Positions 17,271 through 24,684 of a DNA stretch of 45,959 bases are shown here, one piece after another; positions within the stretch are counted from its first letter, which is position 1; each line of letters begins with the position of its first letter. A model generated the notes under the pieces. That model was not told where the DNA came from. It ran no database searches and saw only the letters and a list, made by a program, of their open reading frames with translations. The position numbers were made by a program, and so were the translations under genes. Source of the DNA: Gemmatimonadota bacterium (lineage in GTDB: Bacteria; Gemmatimonadota; Gemmatimonadetes; Longimicrobiales; Gaopeijiaceae). The stretch is taken from assembly GCA_028875075.1 (NCBI GenBank), contig JAPPGF010000024.1:1-45959 (forward strand), in the 5' to 3' direction.

Positions 17271-18740
17271 ATGAACATCCCTCCGCCCGAGGCACGCTCC
17301 GGACTCAAGCCTTTCCAAAAGGCGGAGTTGCCGCCTCCCCCAAACCCCAAGGGTCTCTCATGGATCGGGGTGGTCGGTCCGGGCGTCATCGTGCTGGGGG
17401 CCTCGATCGGAAGCGGCGAATTCCTGCTCGGGCCGGTGGCCTTCGTTCAATACGGGCTGGTGCTGCTGTGGGTGACGCTGGTCGCCGCGTTCCTTCAGAC
17501 GGTGCTCAACACGGAGTTGATGCGCTGGACCATCGCCACGGGCGAACCCGTGGTCACTGGGTTCATGCGCACCAAACCCGGATCGCAGTTCTGGGCGTGG
17601 CTCTACGCCATTCTCTATTTCCTGCAAGTTGGATGGCCCGGATGGGCCGCGGCTGCCGCAGGGGCGATCTTCTTCCTGATCTTCCGGGAGCTCGCGGGTC
17701 CGGGGCAGGAGCTGATCGTGTACTGGATCGGCGTGGGCACGTTCGCACTGTGCGTCGGAATCCTGCTCTTCGGCAAGCGCATCGAGCGAACGCTCGAACT
17801 CCTCAACTGGATCCTGGTGGCGGCGATCATCGGCGGGTTTCTGATCCTGGCCGCGATCTTCGTTTCCGGGGATACCTGGGTTGCGGCTGCCGCGGGCCTC
17901 GTCGGCTACGACACGACCGCCGGCTCGTTCCGCTTCGTCCCGGAGGGCGTGGACTGGTTCTTGATAGGCGCCTTCGCGGCCTACTCCGGTGCCGGCGGCG
18001 TCATCAACCTGACGCTGTCGAACTGGGCGCGTGACAAGGGCTACGGAATGGGCGAACGAGCGGGCTACATCCCTGCAGCGGTAGGCGGCGAGCGCACCGA
18101 TCTCTCGCCGACCGGCTACACCTTCGACACTACGTCGCAGGCTATGGAGCGCTGGCGCGGCTGGTGGCGCATCGTGCGGGCCGACCAGTGGGGTGTCTAT
18201 TTCTTGGGCGCGATGCTGGGAATGGTTCTCCCGGCGGTCCTCTACGTCACCTTTATCGAGGGCGGCACCAACATCCGGGGCCTTTCGGTCGCGGCCGCGC
18301 TGGCTAACGCGATGGCGAGCGAGGCGGGCGCTATCTTCGGCGGAGTCATCGCGATGATGGCGGTTTGGGTCCTCTTCAAGACCCAACTCGACATCATCGA
18401 GGGCATGACCCGCGCGATGACGGACATCCTGTGGACCGGTTCCAGCAAGGTGCGCCGGTGGCGCGGGGGCGATGTGCGATTCCTCTACTACACGGTGCTG
18501 GGCCTGCTGGCGGTGTGGGGTATCATCGCGATGAGACTGGCGGCACCGATCGTCCTGCTACAGTTGGGCGCGAACATCGCTGGCGTCGTCTTTGTGATCT
18601 CAGCGCTTCACGTGCTGTACATCAACACGCGTTTCCTGCCCGAGGCGGTGCGGCCGCCGATGTGGCGCAGGGTAGCACTGGTCACGACGTCGCTGTTTTA
18701 CGGAGCGTTCGTGCTACTTTGGATAAATAGCATGTTCTAG
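17271..18740 (+). CDS. Nramp-like integral membrane transporter lacking the canonical metal-site motif
   Basis: The 489-residue protein has about 11-12 membrane helices and the overall Nramp-family layout. The first helix reads GPGVIVLGASIGSGEFLLGP where true Nramp/MntH proteins carry DPGN. The helix-6 segment AFAAYSGAGGVINLTLSNWARDKGYGMG lacks the A-x-x-M metal ligand. It therefore belongs to a divergent Nramp-related clade, and its substrate may not be Mn or Fe; calling it MntH would be unsafe. A long N-terminal cytoplasmic segment is Pro-rich (ELPPPPNPKG). The start ATG at 17271 has a weak ribosome-binding site. A good intrinsic terminator follows at 18783-18804. Confidence 0.85.
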   Translation: MNIPPPEARSGLKPFQKAELPPPPNPKGLSWIGVVGPGVIVLGASIGSGEFLLGPVAFVQYGLVLLWVTLVAAFLQTVLNTELMRWTIATGEPVVTGFMRTKPGSQFWAWLYAILYFLQVGWPGWAAAAAGAIFFLIFRELAGPGQELIVYWIGVGTFALCVGILLFGKRIERTLELLNWILVAAIIGGFLILAAIFVSGDTWVAAAAGLVGYDTTAGSFRFVPEGVDWFLIGAFAAYSGAGGVINLTLSNWARDKGYGMGERAGYIPAAVGGERTDLSPTGYTFDTTSQAMERWRGWWRIVRADQWGVYFLGAMLGMVLPAVLYVTFIEGGTNIRGLSVAAALANAMASEAGAIFGGVIAMMAVWVLFKTQLDIIEGMTRAMTDILWTGSSKVRRWRGGDVRFLYYTVLGLLAVWGIIAMRLAAPIVLLQLGANIAGVVFVISALHVLYINTRFLPEAVRPPMWRRVALVTTSLFYGAFVLLWINSMF

Positions 18741-18747
18741 GCTCCAT

Positions 18748-19188
18748 TTGTCGGCCACTTCGGGGCCTTTCCTCGCCGGCGAGACCGCACGGGGCGGTCG
18801 TTTTCCACCACGGCGGTCGTCGCCGATTGGCCTTCCCGCAATTGAGATTGCCTGCGAGGAGGACTGCTGGACCGTGAGTCTGGGCGACGGACACCCGGCA
18901 GTTGGTTCAGACCTTGTGGTGATTGGGACCCCGTTAACCGAGTCCCTCTCGCACACGATGACTCGCGGTATTGTCAGTGGATTTCGCCTTTCCTCCGGTG
19001 TGACGCTGATTCAGACGGACGCAGCGGTGAACCCAGGAAACAGCGGTGCACCGATGACTGACGCAAGTACCGGCCGGGTGATCGGCGTTGTGACCAGCAA
19101 ACTCGTCAACGAACAGATTGAGGGCATTAGCTTTGGAGTCGCGATCAACGATGCCCTCAGGGTCGGCGGCGTGGTCGCACCCAACTAG
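18748..19188 (+). pseudogene. HtrA/DegP-type serine protease fragment (C-terminal half of the protease domain)
   Basis: Homology to the S1C trypsin-like fold starts at about 18832 and is clear in VGSDLVVIGTPL, MTRGIVSGFRLSSG, LIQTDAAVNPGNSGAPM (catalytic Ser codon 19042-19044) and EGISFGVAIN. The region that should carry the catalytic His and Asp is missing, as is any PDZ domain or signal peptide. The first codons of the open frame run through the transporter's terminator, so they are unlikely to be translated. Codon use is less GC-rich than in flanking genes. This is most likely a decayed remnant, though a short expressed fragment cannot be excluded. Confidence 0.7.
18783..18804 (+). terminator. 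Intrinsic terminator of the Nramp-like gene
   Basis: GACCGC (18783-18788) pairs with GCGGTC (18794-18799) around a 5-base loop, followed by G and TTTT (18801-18804). It lies 43 bases after the transporter stop. Confidence 0.7.
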
Positions 19189-19465
19189 GAAGAGGAGAAT
19201 ACCTGACTAGCCGTTTGATCCGACTTTGCGGCAATATTGGCACTGCGGAACCAGACACGGCGCGACAGCAAGGACGGCAGATCGTGCAGTCCTGATTGAA
19301 CTCTGTGGCCATGATCCGATAGGGTCCACAGTAGTCCGGCATGAGTCCCGTAACATCCTGTAAGACAACGCTTTCCGAGTGACAGGCGCAGCATGGCCGT
19401 CCCTTGCACTCCACCGATATCCGGTGTATTCCTTCCTGTGTAGTGTTGCAATAAGTGATACACAT
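19157..19465 (-). other. Cysteine-rich open frame, possible small gene
   Basis: Between the protease fragment and the integrase the minus strand holds a 102-codon frame from ATG 19465 with 11 cysteines in its first 67 residues (C2, C6, C20, C25, C26, C28, C46, C60, C63, C66, C67), including GRPCCACHSE and DCTICRPCCRA. The spacing looks metal-binding. No Shine-Dalgarno precedes the ATG, the 3' end overlaps the protease remnant, and no family is recognised, so it may be chance in AT-richer foreign DNA. Confidence 0.25.
19290..19300 (+). repeat. 11-bp direct repeat, left copy (possible integration scar)
   Basis: TCCTGATTGAA here recurs at 21650-21660 in the same orientation. The two copies bracket the integrase and hairpin copies B and C, in locally AT-richer sequence. 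An attachment-site role is inferred from position only, since 11 bases is short. Confidence 0.2.
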
Positions 19466-19480
19466 CCGGGGAAGGGACCC

Positions 19481-20644
19481 ATGGCGAAGCGACCGAGAAC
19501 GCTCTCCGCGGCCTTCGTGCGCACGATCGGCCGACCCGGCGTGTACGGGGACGGACGCGGCGGGCGTGGCTTGAGTCTCCGGGTCCACCGGACGGCGGCG
19601 GGCCGGATCTCGAAGACATGGCGGCAGCGCGTCAGGATCGAGGGGCGGCTCACCTCGGTCGGGCTCGGGCCGTATCCCGAGATCACGCTCGCCGAGGCAC
19701 GCCGGCAGGCGCTGGACAACAGCCGCGCGGTCCGCCACGGCGGCGACCCGCGCGGACGCGGTGTTCCCACGTTCGCCGAGGCCGCCCGGCAGACCATCGA
19801 GCTGCACCGGGACGGGTGGAAAGCGGGGAGCCCGTTGCCCTTGCAGTGGGAGTCCACGTTCCGTCTCCATGCCACCCCGCTCCTGGAGATGCCGGTGGAC
19901 CGGATCACGAGCGCGGACGTGCTCGCGTGCCTCGCGCCGATCTGGAACTCGAAGCCGGGCGCCGCCCGGAAGGCCCGGAACCGGATCTCTGCGGTCTTCC
20001 GCTGGTGCATGGGTAACAATCTACGCCCGGACAACCCGGTGGAGCGGGCGGCCGTGGCGCTGCCGAGGGCGAACGGCAACGCGCCGAGGCACTATCGGGC
20101 GCTTCCGCACCGGGAGGTCGCGGCGGCGCTCCGTGCGATCCGCCGGGCGAGGTACATCCACCCGTCGGCGGTGTTGTGCGTCGAGATGATCGCGTTGACG
20201 GTTGTCCGTGCCGGAGAGGCGCTCGGGGCGCGGTGGGACGAGATCGACGTGGAGGCGGCGCGGTGGACGATCCCGGCCTCGAGGATGAAGGCCGGGCGCG
20301 AGTTCAGTGTCCCGTTGAGCACGGGCGCGCTGGATGTGCTGGAACGGGCGCGGGCTCTGTCTCCGGAATCGTCGTTGGTGTTCCCTTCCAAGACGGGCGA
20401 TCCGTTGCCGAGGAACGCGCCGGGGCGCGTGCTTCAAGGCGCTGGGGTCGTCTCGACGGTTCACGGGTTCCGGTCGAGCTCGCGGTCGTGGATGGCCGAG
20501 TCCGGCGTCCCGGCGGAAGTCGCCGAAGCCTGCCTCGCCCATGTGCCGAGAAGCAAGGTCGTGCAGGCGTATCAGCGATCCGACCTGCTGGAGCGGCGCG
20601 CCAAGGTCATGCAGGCTTGGAGCGACTACGTCACGCCGCGATAG
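19481..20644 (+). CDS. Tyrosine recombinase/integrase with N-terminal arm-binding domain (DUF4102 type)
   Basis: The 387-residue protein starts at ATG 19481 with AAGGG upstream. The N-terminus (MAKRPRTLSAAFVRTIG, GRGGRGLSLRVH, VGLGPYPEITLAEARRQA) matches the arm-type DNA-binding domain of P4-like integrases. A SAM-like core-binding domain covers about 95-185. The catalytic domain retains the first Arg (VRAGEALGARWDEI), HxxR (VHGFR), the second His (LAHV) and the nucleophile Tyr (AYQRSDL). All key residues are present, so it is probably active. Relatives insert genomic islands, often at tRNA genes, but none is visible here. A large hairpin follows 16 bases after the stop. The frame continues upstream to 19379 without coding character. 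Confidence 0.92.
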   Translation: MAKRPRTLSAAFVRTIGRPGVYGDGRGGRGLSLRVHRTAAGRISKTWRQRVRIEGRLTSVGLGPYPEITLAEARRQALDNSRAVRHGGDPRGRGVPTFAEAARQTIELHRDGWKAGSPLPLQWESTFRLHATPLLEMPVDRITSADVLACLAPIWNSKPGAARKARNRISAVFRWCMGNNLRPDNPVERAAVALPRANGNAPRHYRALPHREVAAALRAIRRARYIHPSAVLCVEMIALTVVRAGEALGARWDEIDVEAARWTIPASRMKAGREFSVPLSTGALDVLERARALSPESSLVFPSKTGDPLPRNAPGRVLQGAGVVSTVHGFRSSSRSWMAESGVPAEVAEACLAHVPRSKVVQAYQRSDLLERRAKVMQAWSDYVTPR

Positions 20645-20660
20645 GAGCGCCCGCTCCGGT

Positions 20661-20742
20661 GCTGGCTGAGCCACTAAGGTGGTTCAGCCAGCCCACGCCA
20701 CGTTGAACGTGGCGGCTGGCGAAGGGTGGCTGCCGCCCCCCT
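20661..20742 (+). repeat. Three-hairpin structured element, copy B
   Basis: The first hairpin pairs GCTGGCTGAGCCAC (20661-20674) with GTGGTTCAGCCAGC (20679-20692) around TAAG. Its CCAGC (20688-20692) can instead pair with GCTGG at 20715-20719 around CGCCACG/CGTGGCG with loop TTGAA (20703-20707). A third hairpin AGGGTGGC/GCCCCCCT follows (20723-20742). It begins 16 bases after the integrase stop and could also act as its 3' end. Confidence 0.75.
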
Positions 20743-20941
20743 TTCGATCCCCCGGAAACGCACGCCCGGCGCGGTCTCGTCGAGGCTGTTGCCGAGACGC
20801 GCCAGCTCGTGGGTGCGCTCGACCTCGAGCGCACGGACCGTCCGCGCGGCGTCCAGCCATCGGGACGGGCCGCCACGGGGGGCACGGGGACGACGTCCCC
20901 GCCCGCGCAATCCACCGGAGCGCGGGCCTGTCCGGGTTCGA
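20743..20941. other. Sequence between facing hairpin elements
   Basis: There is no credible gene. It contains a perfect palindrome CGGGGACG-A-CGTCCCCG at about 20885-20901. A minus-strand frame reading THELARLGNSLDETAPGV superficially recalls relaxase accessory proteins, but is too short to name. Confidence 0.35.
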
Positions 20942-21022
20942 AGGGGCGGAGCCCCTCGCCAGCCCCTTTGTACCCACAAAGGGTAGGCTGGCTTGGGACC
21001 AGTAACGGGTCCAAAGCCAGCC
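20942..21022 (-). repeat. Three-hairpin structured element, copy C (inverted relative to A and B)
   Basis: On the minus strand, GGCTGGCTT (21022-21014) with GGACC pairs with GGTCC and AAGCCAGCC (down to 20986). The CCAGC (20991-20987) alternatively pairs with GCTGG (20963-20959) around CCCTTTGT/ACAAAGGG. Then comes the third hairpin AGGGGC/GCCCCT (20956-20942). The layout and spacer CTA match copies A and B, while the variable stems are unrelated in sequence. Confidence 0.7.
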
Positions 21023-21612
21023 CTGCGGACGCCTCCGAAACACCTCTCCGGGCACCGCCCGGAACAGCCTCGACCGGGACGTCGCGGGCCGACTCCCCGG
21101 CCTCGTGATCGTCGGCCTCACGGACGGCGAGGACGACCAGGCAATCCCCTTCGCGCACTGTGCGACGGCGACCTGCCCTGCCGCGTGGCCCGCTTTCCCC
21201 CCTGCCTCTACCCCTCGGAGACCCGAGATCGTCGCTCCTGGGCGATCCTGCGGCCCGTAGATTGCCCGAAACGCCCCCGGGCGCCCCCGGAAACGGCCTC
21301 TAAGCCACGCAACAGGGTGTCGCGCGTCCAATCAGGCCCCGCTATCTGCTCTCTTGGTCGTTAGCGATGCTTCACAGTCAGCGATCAGCTGCCGCCTCCG
21401 CACGAAGAGGGCCGAGGCGCTGGCAGTGGCGGACGAGGGGGCGGTCGAACCTCCGAAACCACTCTTGGGGACGGGAGATCCTCCGGGTGACGACTTGACC
21501 CGACTTCCTCTCACCTGAAACTTCGTCCGCTGCCGTCCTGTTCGACCCGATGAAATCCGGCTCACTTTCGAGTATCCAAAGTGATACGGAGGCCATTGTC
21601 CTGTGGCGTAAC
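21023..21612. other. Gene-free stretch downstream of the integrase
   Basis: Several short open frames on both strands lack coding character, ribosome sites and known motifs. The sequence is GC-rich to about 21500 and then AT-richer. Nothing further can be supported. Confidence 0.4.
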
Positions 21613-21737
21613 ATGCTGTCATATAGCAGGTTACGGCATTCTCAGATAATCCTGATTGAATTTACGTCATTCCTCGCCGTGATTTTGGCCGCCTGTGACC
21701 CGCCGACACAGCATATGGTTGCGGCGTCGCCTCCGCT
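21613..21737 (+). pseudogene. Possible 5' remnant of a lipoprotein gene
   Basis: ATG 21613 opens a frame with a lipoprotein-like leader: IILIEFTSFLAVILAAC with lipobox LAAC, then DPPTQHMVAASPPLQVP. The frame runs antisense into the end of aroB and loses coding character there, so only the leader could be genuine. It contains the right copy of the 11-bp repeat. This may be coincidence. Confidence 0.25.
21650..21660 (+). repeat. 11-bp direct repeat, right copy (possible integration scar)
   Basis: TCCTGATTGAA repeats the sequence at 19290-19300. It lies 78 bases beyond the aroB stop. The role is only inferred. Confidence 0.2.
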
Positions 21738-22880
21738 TCAGGTTCCTGCCGACCAGCGCTCAAGCACTCCGGCAACGGCCGTCTCCTTCACCTCATGGCT
21801 CCATCGTTCGCCTCGCGCGACGCGCCCGAGAGCCTTGAGGAGGACAAAGCGTGCTCGGCCCCGGCGGGTCTTCTTGTCGGAGCGGAGGTACGCGAGCACC
21901 TCTTGAGTTCCCTCCGGCCCGGGCGGTGCGAGGGAAAGCTCCAAGCGAGCCATGAGCCGCTCCAGGCGCTCGCTAGTTCCCAGAGCCGTCACGCCCAGCA
22001 CCTCTCCGAGGCGGGCCTCCAGAATCATGCCGATCGCGACTGCCGTGCCGTGCGGTACACGGTAGCCGGCCTGCGCCTCCAGCGCGTGGCCCAGGGTATG
22101 CCCGAAGTTAAGCATCTCGCGTGGGCCCGCTTCCCGTTCGTCGTCGCTCACAACCTGCGCCTTGATCTCCACCGAGCGAAGTACCGCAGTGCCGATCGAC
22201 GAGGGGTCCCCTTCCAGGAGCGCGTTCAGGTCCCGCTCGAGGCGGCTCAGATAATGCACGTCCATGATCGCGCCATGCTTGATCGCCTCGACCAACCCCT
22301 GGGCCCGCTCGGTCCGCGGGAGCGTCGCCACGGTGCGCGGATCGACGACCACGAGCCGCGGCGGGTGAAACGCGCCGACCAAGTTCTTTCCCGCCGGAAC
22401 GTCCACGCCCGTCTTGCCACCAACCGCGGAATCCATCATGGCCACGAGGCTGGTGGGCAGCTGCACCACAGGGACACCGCGCAGGTAGGTCGCGGCCACG
22501 AAGCCCGCGAGGTCGCCCGTCACGCCCCCACCCAGGGCGAGCACGGCCCCGTCACGGCCGACCCCCGCGCCTAGCATGGCGTCAGTCAGCTCGGACCACA
22601 CTGTGCGACTCTTGCTCTCCTCGCCAGCCGGGAACGTCAGGAGCTCGCAAGCTAGACCGGCCTCGACCATCTCCTGCAAGGCCCTGCGGCCGTACAGCAC
22701 GGTAACGTTGGAGTCCGCGACCAGGGCGTACCGATGGGCAGGGGCGTGCTTGCGGATCAGCGCGGGAAGCCGCCCGAGCAGGCCGGATCCGACGAGCACA
22801 CGGTAGTCCAGCCGCCCCTCGCCCGCGCGGACTGGCACCTCTACCACCCGCCCCGCCTCAAGCGCGTCGGCAGAGTTCAC
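21738..22880 (-). CDS. aroB: 3-dehydroquinate synthase AroB
   Basis: This enzyme converts DAHP to 3-dehydroquinate in the shikimate pathway, using NAD+ and a divalent metal. The 380-residue protein has the family blocks GGGVTGDLAGFVAATYLRG (NAD site), QLPTSLVAMMDSAVGGKTGV, GKNLVGAFHPP, EAIKHGAI (metal Glu), NFGHTLGHALE (metal His) and PHGTAVAIGM. The length is near the usual 340-370, slightly extended at the C-terminus. The GTG start overlaps the preceding lipoprotein stop by 4 bases (GTGA). It is the last gene of the minus-strand unit that begins with susC at 29592. Confidence 0.96.
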   Translation of the reverse strand: MNSADALEAGRVVEVPVRAGEGRLDYRVLVGSGLLGRLPALIRKHAPAHRYALVADSNVTVLYGRRALQEMVEAGLACELLTFPAGEESKSRTVWSELTDAMLGAGVGRDGAVLALGGGVTGDLAGFVAATYLRGVPVVQLPTSLVAMMDSAVGGKTGVDVPAGKNLVGAFHPPRLVVVDPRTVATLPRTERAQGLVEAIKHGAIMDVHYLSRLERDLNALLEGDPSSIGTAVLRSVEIKAQVVSDDEREAGPREMLNFGHTLGHALEAQAGYRVPHGTAVAIGMILEARLGEVLGVTALGTSERLERLMARLELSLAPPGPEGTQEVLAYLRSDKKTRRGRARFVLLKALGRVARGERWSHEVKETAVAGVLERWSAGT

Positions 22881-24115
22881 GGCATCACCGGCCCGGTCAC
22901 GTGTGCCGTGACTTCGCCGGGCCGACCAATCTCAAGCAGCGTGGCGGGCAACCCGTCCACCTCCCCCGCCGCGACGCGCGCCGGCTCAGGCAGTTGGCCC
23001 AGGGCAGGGCCGAGCGTAGCCATGAACCGGTCGCGCGCGACTTGGTCGTCCCAGACGATCCACCAGGCCAGGGCGGGGCCGTTCGGGGTGTCGACCAGCG
23101 CATACCGGTCCCCGCCCCAGCCTCGTGCGGCCTCGGCCGCGTCCGCGTCGACCAGTTCCTGGAGCAGGACCGCGGTTTCCATGGCTCCTAGGGTGTTGGT
23201 GTAGCGGACGGCCCGCTCCCCGACCAGGTGCAGTTCGACCGGCTCGTCACGCGCGCCGGGCGCAAGCGGCCCTCCTGCCGTCACTTGCTCGGTCGAAAGC
23301 GGAAGCAGCTCCGTGAGCGGGGAAGGCCGCCCGTCCATGTCCTCCCAGAGCCTCTGGATGAACGCGGTTCCCTCCAAGTACGGAAACAGGATCGCCTCTT
23401 GAATCACGAGGGGAGCATCCGCCAGCACCGGGTACTGAGTCCGCATGCCCTGGAGGGCCGGCCGGATCCGTGCGGCGAAGTCGGGTATCTCACTCAGGTC
23501 GACGCTTCCACCCCGAAGCTGTGACGTCACGTACTCGAACATCACCAGCGTCGCGTGACCCTCGATTGCGGCCAGGGCCGCGGTCTGGCGGTCGTTGCCC
23601 CGCTCTCGGGAAGTGAGACTATCCAGGTTGGCCGCCTGATCCTGAACCGCGTGCACGAGCTCATGGACCAACACCGTGCGCAGGTCCTCCGCGGGTTGAT
23701 CGTCCATGACGAACAGAGCCGTGGAGTCCGGGTCATAGAATCCCGAGATCTGCTCGGTGTACACGGACAGCATCAGCTCCCTCAGATCGGTTCCCTCCGG
23801 GATCAGGCCGAGGAGGCTGTAGCTCTGGGCGATCGCCGCTGCCTCGTCGGGCGGAAGCTCTTCGTCGAGCTGGATCCTTAGATAGCGCATCAGTTCCGGC
23901 CGCGAACGCCTGGCCACCCTTACCGGCGCCGTGAGTTCGAGACCCGAGCGCGTCGCGAGTTCCGGGAGGAGCTCTGCCGCCAAGCGCCGGAGTTCGGGGT
24001 CTTCACTGACGACGAGAGCGACACCGGACTCTTCGCTCAAGTGCCGCGTACAGGCGAGCGAGAACGCCGTGAGGCCGGCCAAGAGGGCGCCCAGCAACGG
24101 CGATTTCCGCCTCAC
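22877..24115 (-). CDS. Lipoprotein with an HExxH metallopeptidase-like motif
   Basis: From the GTG at 24115, which overlaps the folK stop as GTGA, the 412-residue protein has a lipoprotein signal (KSPLLGALLAGLTAFSLAC, C22). The zinc-protease signature VLVHELVHAVQDQ (H151, E152, H155) is followed 30 residues later by AAIEGHATLVMFEY, which could supply a third ligand. It is anchored in the envelope and probably faces the periplasm. Substrate and exact family are unknown. The upstream extension to 24184 is rejected because it only overlaps folK. The C-terminal half (RWGWGGDRYALVDTP-like region, WWIVWDDQVARDRF) has no motif I can name. Confidence 0.8.
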   Translation of the reverse strand: MRRKSPLLGALLAGLTAFSLACTRHLSEESGVALVVSEDPELRRLAAELLPELATRSGLELTAPVRVARRSRPELMRYLRIQLDEELPPDEAAAIAQSYSLLGLIPEGTDLRELMLSVYTEQISGFYDPDSTALFVMDDQPAEDLRTVLVHELVHAVQDQAANLDSLTSRERGNDRQTAALAAIEGHATLVMFEYVTSQLRGGSVDLSEIPDFAARIRPALQGMRTQYPVLADAPLVIQEAILFPYLEGTAFIQRLWEDMDGRPSPLTELLPLSTEQVTAGGPLAPGARDEPVELHLVGERAVRYTNTLGAMETAVLLQELVDADAAEAARGWGGDRYALVDTPNGPALAWWIVWDDQVARDRFMATLGPALGQLPEPARVAAGEVDGLPATLLEIGRPGEVTAHVTGPVMP

Positions 24116-24684
24116 GGGTTTGTCCCGCCGACCGGGTCGATCGCGTCCGGACCGGCCACGATCCGAGGTCGGCCTGCCATGCACTCGGCGTTCTCGGCGA
24201 GCATATGGATTGCGCGACCGGTCTCGGGATCTCGCCAGTGCGGGGCGATTTCACGCAGCGGTGCGAGCACGAAGCCGCGCTCACGCCAGCGCGGGTGAGG
24301 CACAACGAGATCGGGTGCGCGCACGGTGCGCGCGCCATAGAGGACGAGATCGACGTCCAGCGTGCGTGGTCCGTCCGCACGGGTGCGACGTCGGCCCGTC
24401 GCCGACTCGGCCGCGAGCGCCGTCCGCAACAATCCGCGCGGAGCCAAGCGCGTCGTGCCGATCACGGCCGCGTTCAGGAAATCGTCCTGAGCCGGCCCGA
24501 CCGGCTCGCTCTCGTAGACCGAGCTGACAGCCTCGATCTGCACCACATGGCGGAGCGCCGCCACCCCCGCGCGGAGCCAATCCACCCGGTCTCCGAGGTT
24601 AGACCCGAGCGCAAGCGCGACCGACACGGGGTAGTCCGGAGCCAGATCTGCGTCGGTGTCGAGCAGGCGAGCGGGGGTAGTCAC
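24112..24684 (-). CDS. folK: 2-amino-4-hydroxy-6-hydroxymethyldihydropteridine pyrophosphokinase FolK
   Basis: This enzyme transfers pyrophosphate from ATP to 6-hydroxymethyl-7,8-dihydropterin in folate synthesis. The 190-residue protein shows the HPPK blocks ALALGSNLGDR, SSVYESEPVGPAQDDFLNAA, the ATP/Mg site RTLDVDLVLYG and VVPHPRWRERGFVLAPL. About 20 residues precede the usual start of the fold. The GTG start overlaps the cupin stop (GTGA), and the stop overlaps the next lipoprotein start. Neither folP nor folB is in the window. Confidence 0.95.
   Translation of the reverse strand: MTTPARLLDTDADLAPDYPVSVALALGSNLGDRVDWLRAGVAALRHVVQIEAVSSVYESEPVGPAQDDFLNAAVIGTTRLAPRGLLRTALAAESATGRRRTRADGPRTLDVDLVLYGARTVRAPDLVVPHPRWRERGFVLAPLREIAPHWRDPETGRAIHMLAENAECMAGRPRIVAGPDAIDPVGGTNP

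Larger units (their letters stand above)
19190..21720. mobile_element. Remnant of an integrated element: orphan integrase plus hairpin repeats
   Basis: The segment contains an intact tyrosine integrase, a facing pair of structured hairpin elements, broken frames and AT-richer edges (about 19190-19470 and 21540-21720), all inside an otherwise compact chromosome. There is no cargo, tRNA target or convincing long att repeat, so the limits are approximate. Confidence 0.45.

Noticed and set aside
20760..20860. MobC-like phrase THELARLGNSLDETAPGV on the minus strand
   Set aside because: It is too short, has no continuing homology, and the surrounding sequence is hairpin-rich non-coding DNA.
20930..20950. 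tRNA-like GGGTTCGAA near hairpin copy C
   Set aside because: There is no acceptor or anticodon stem. It is part of the conserved 3' flank of the hairpin element.
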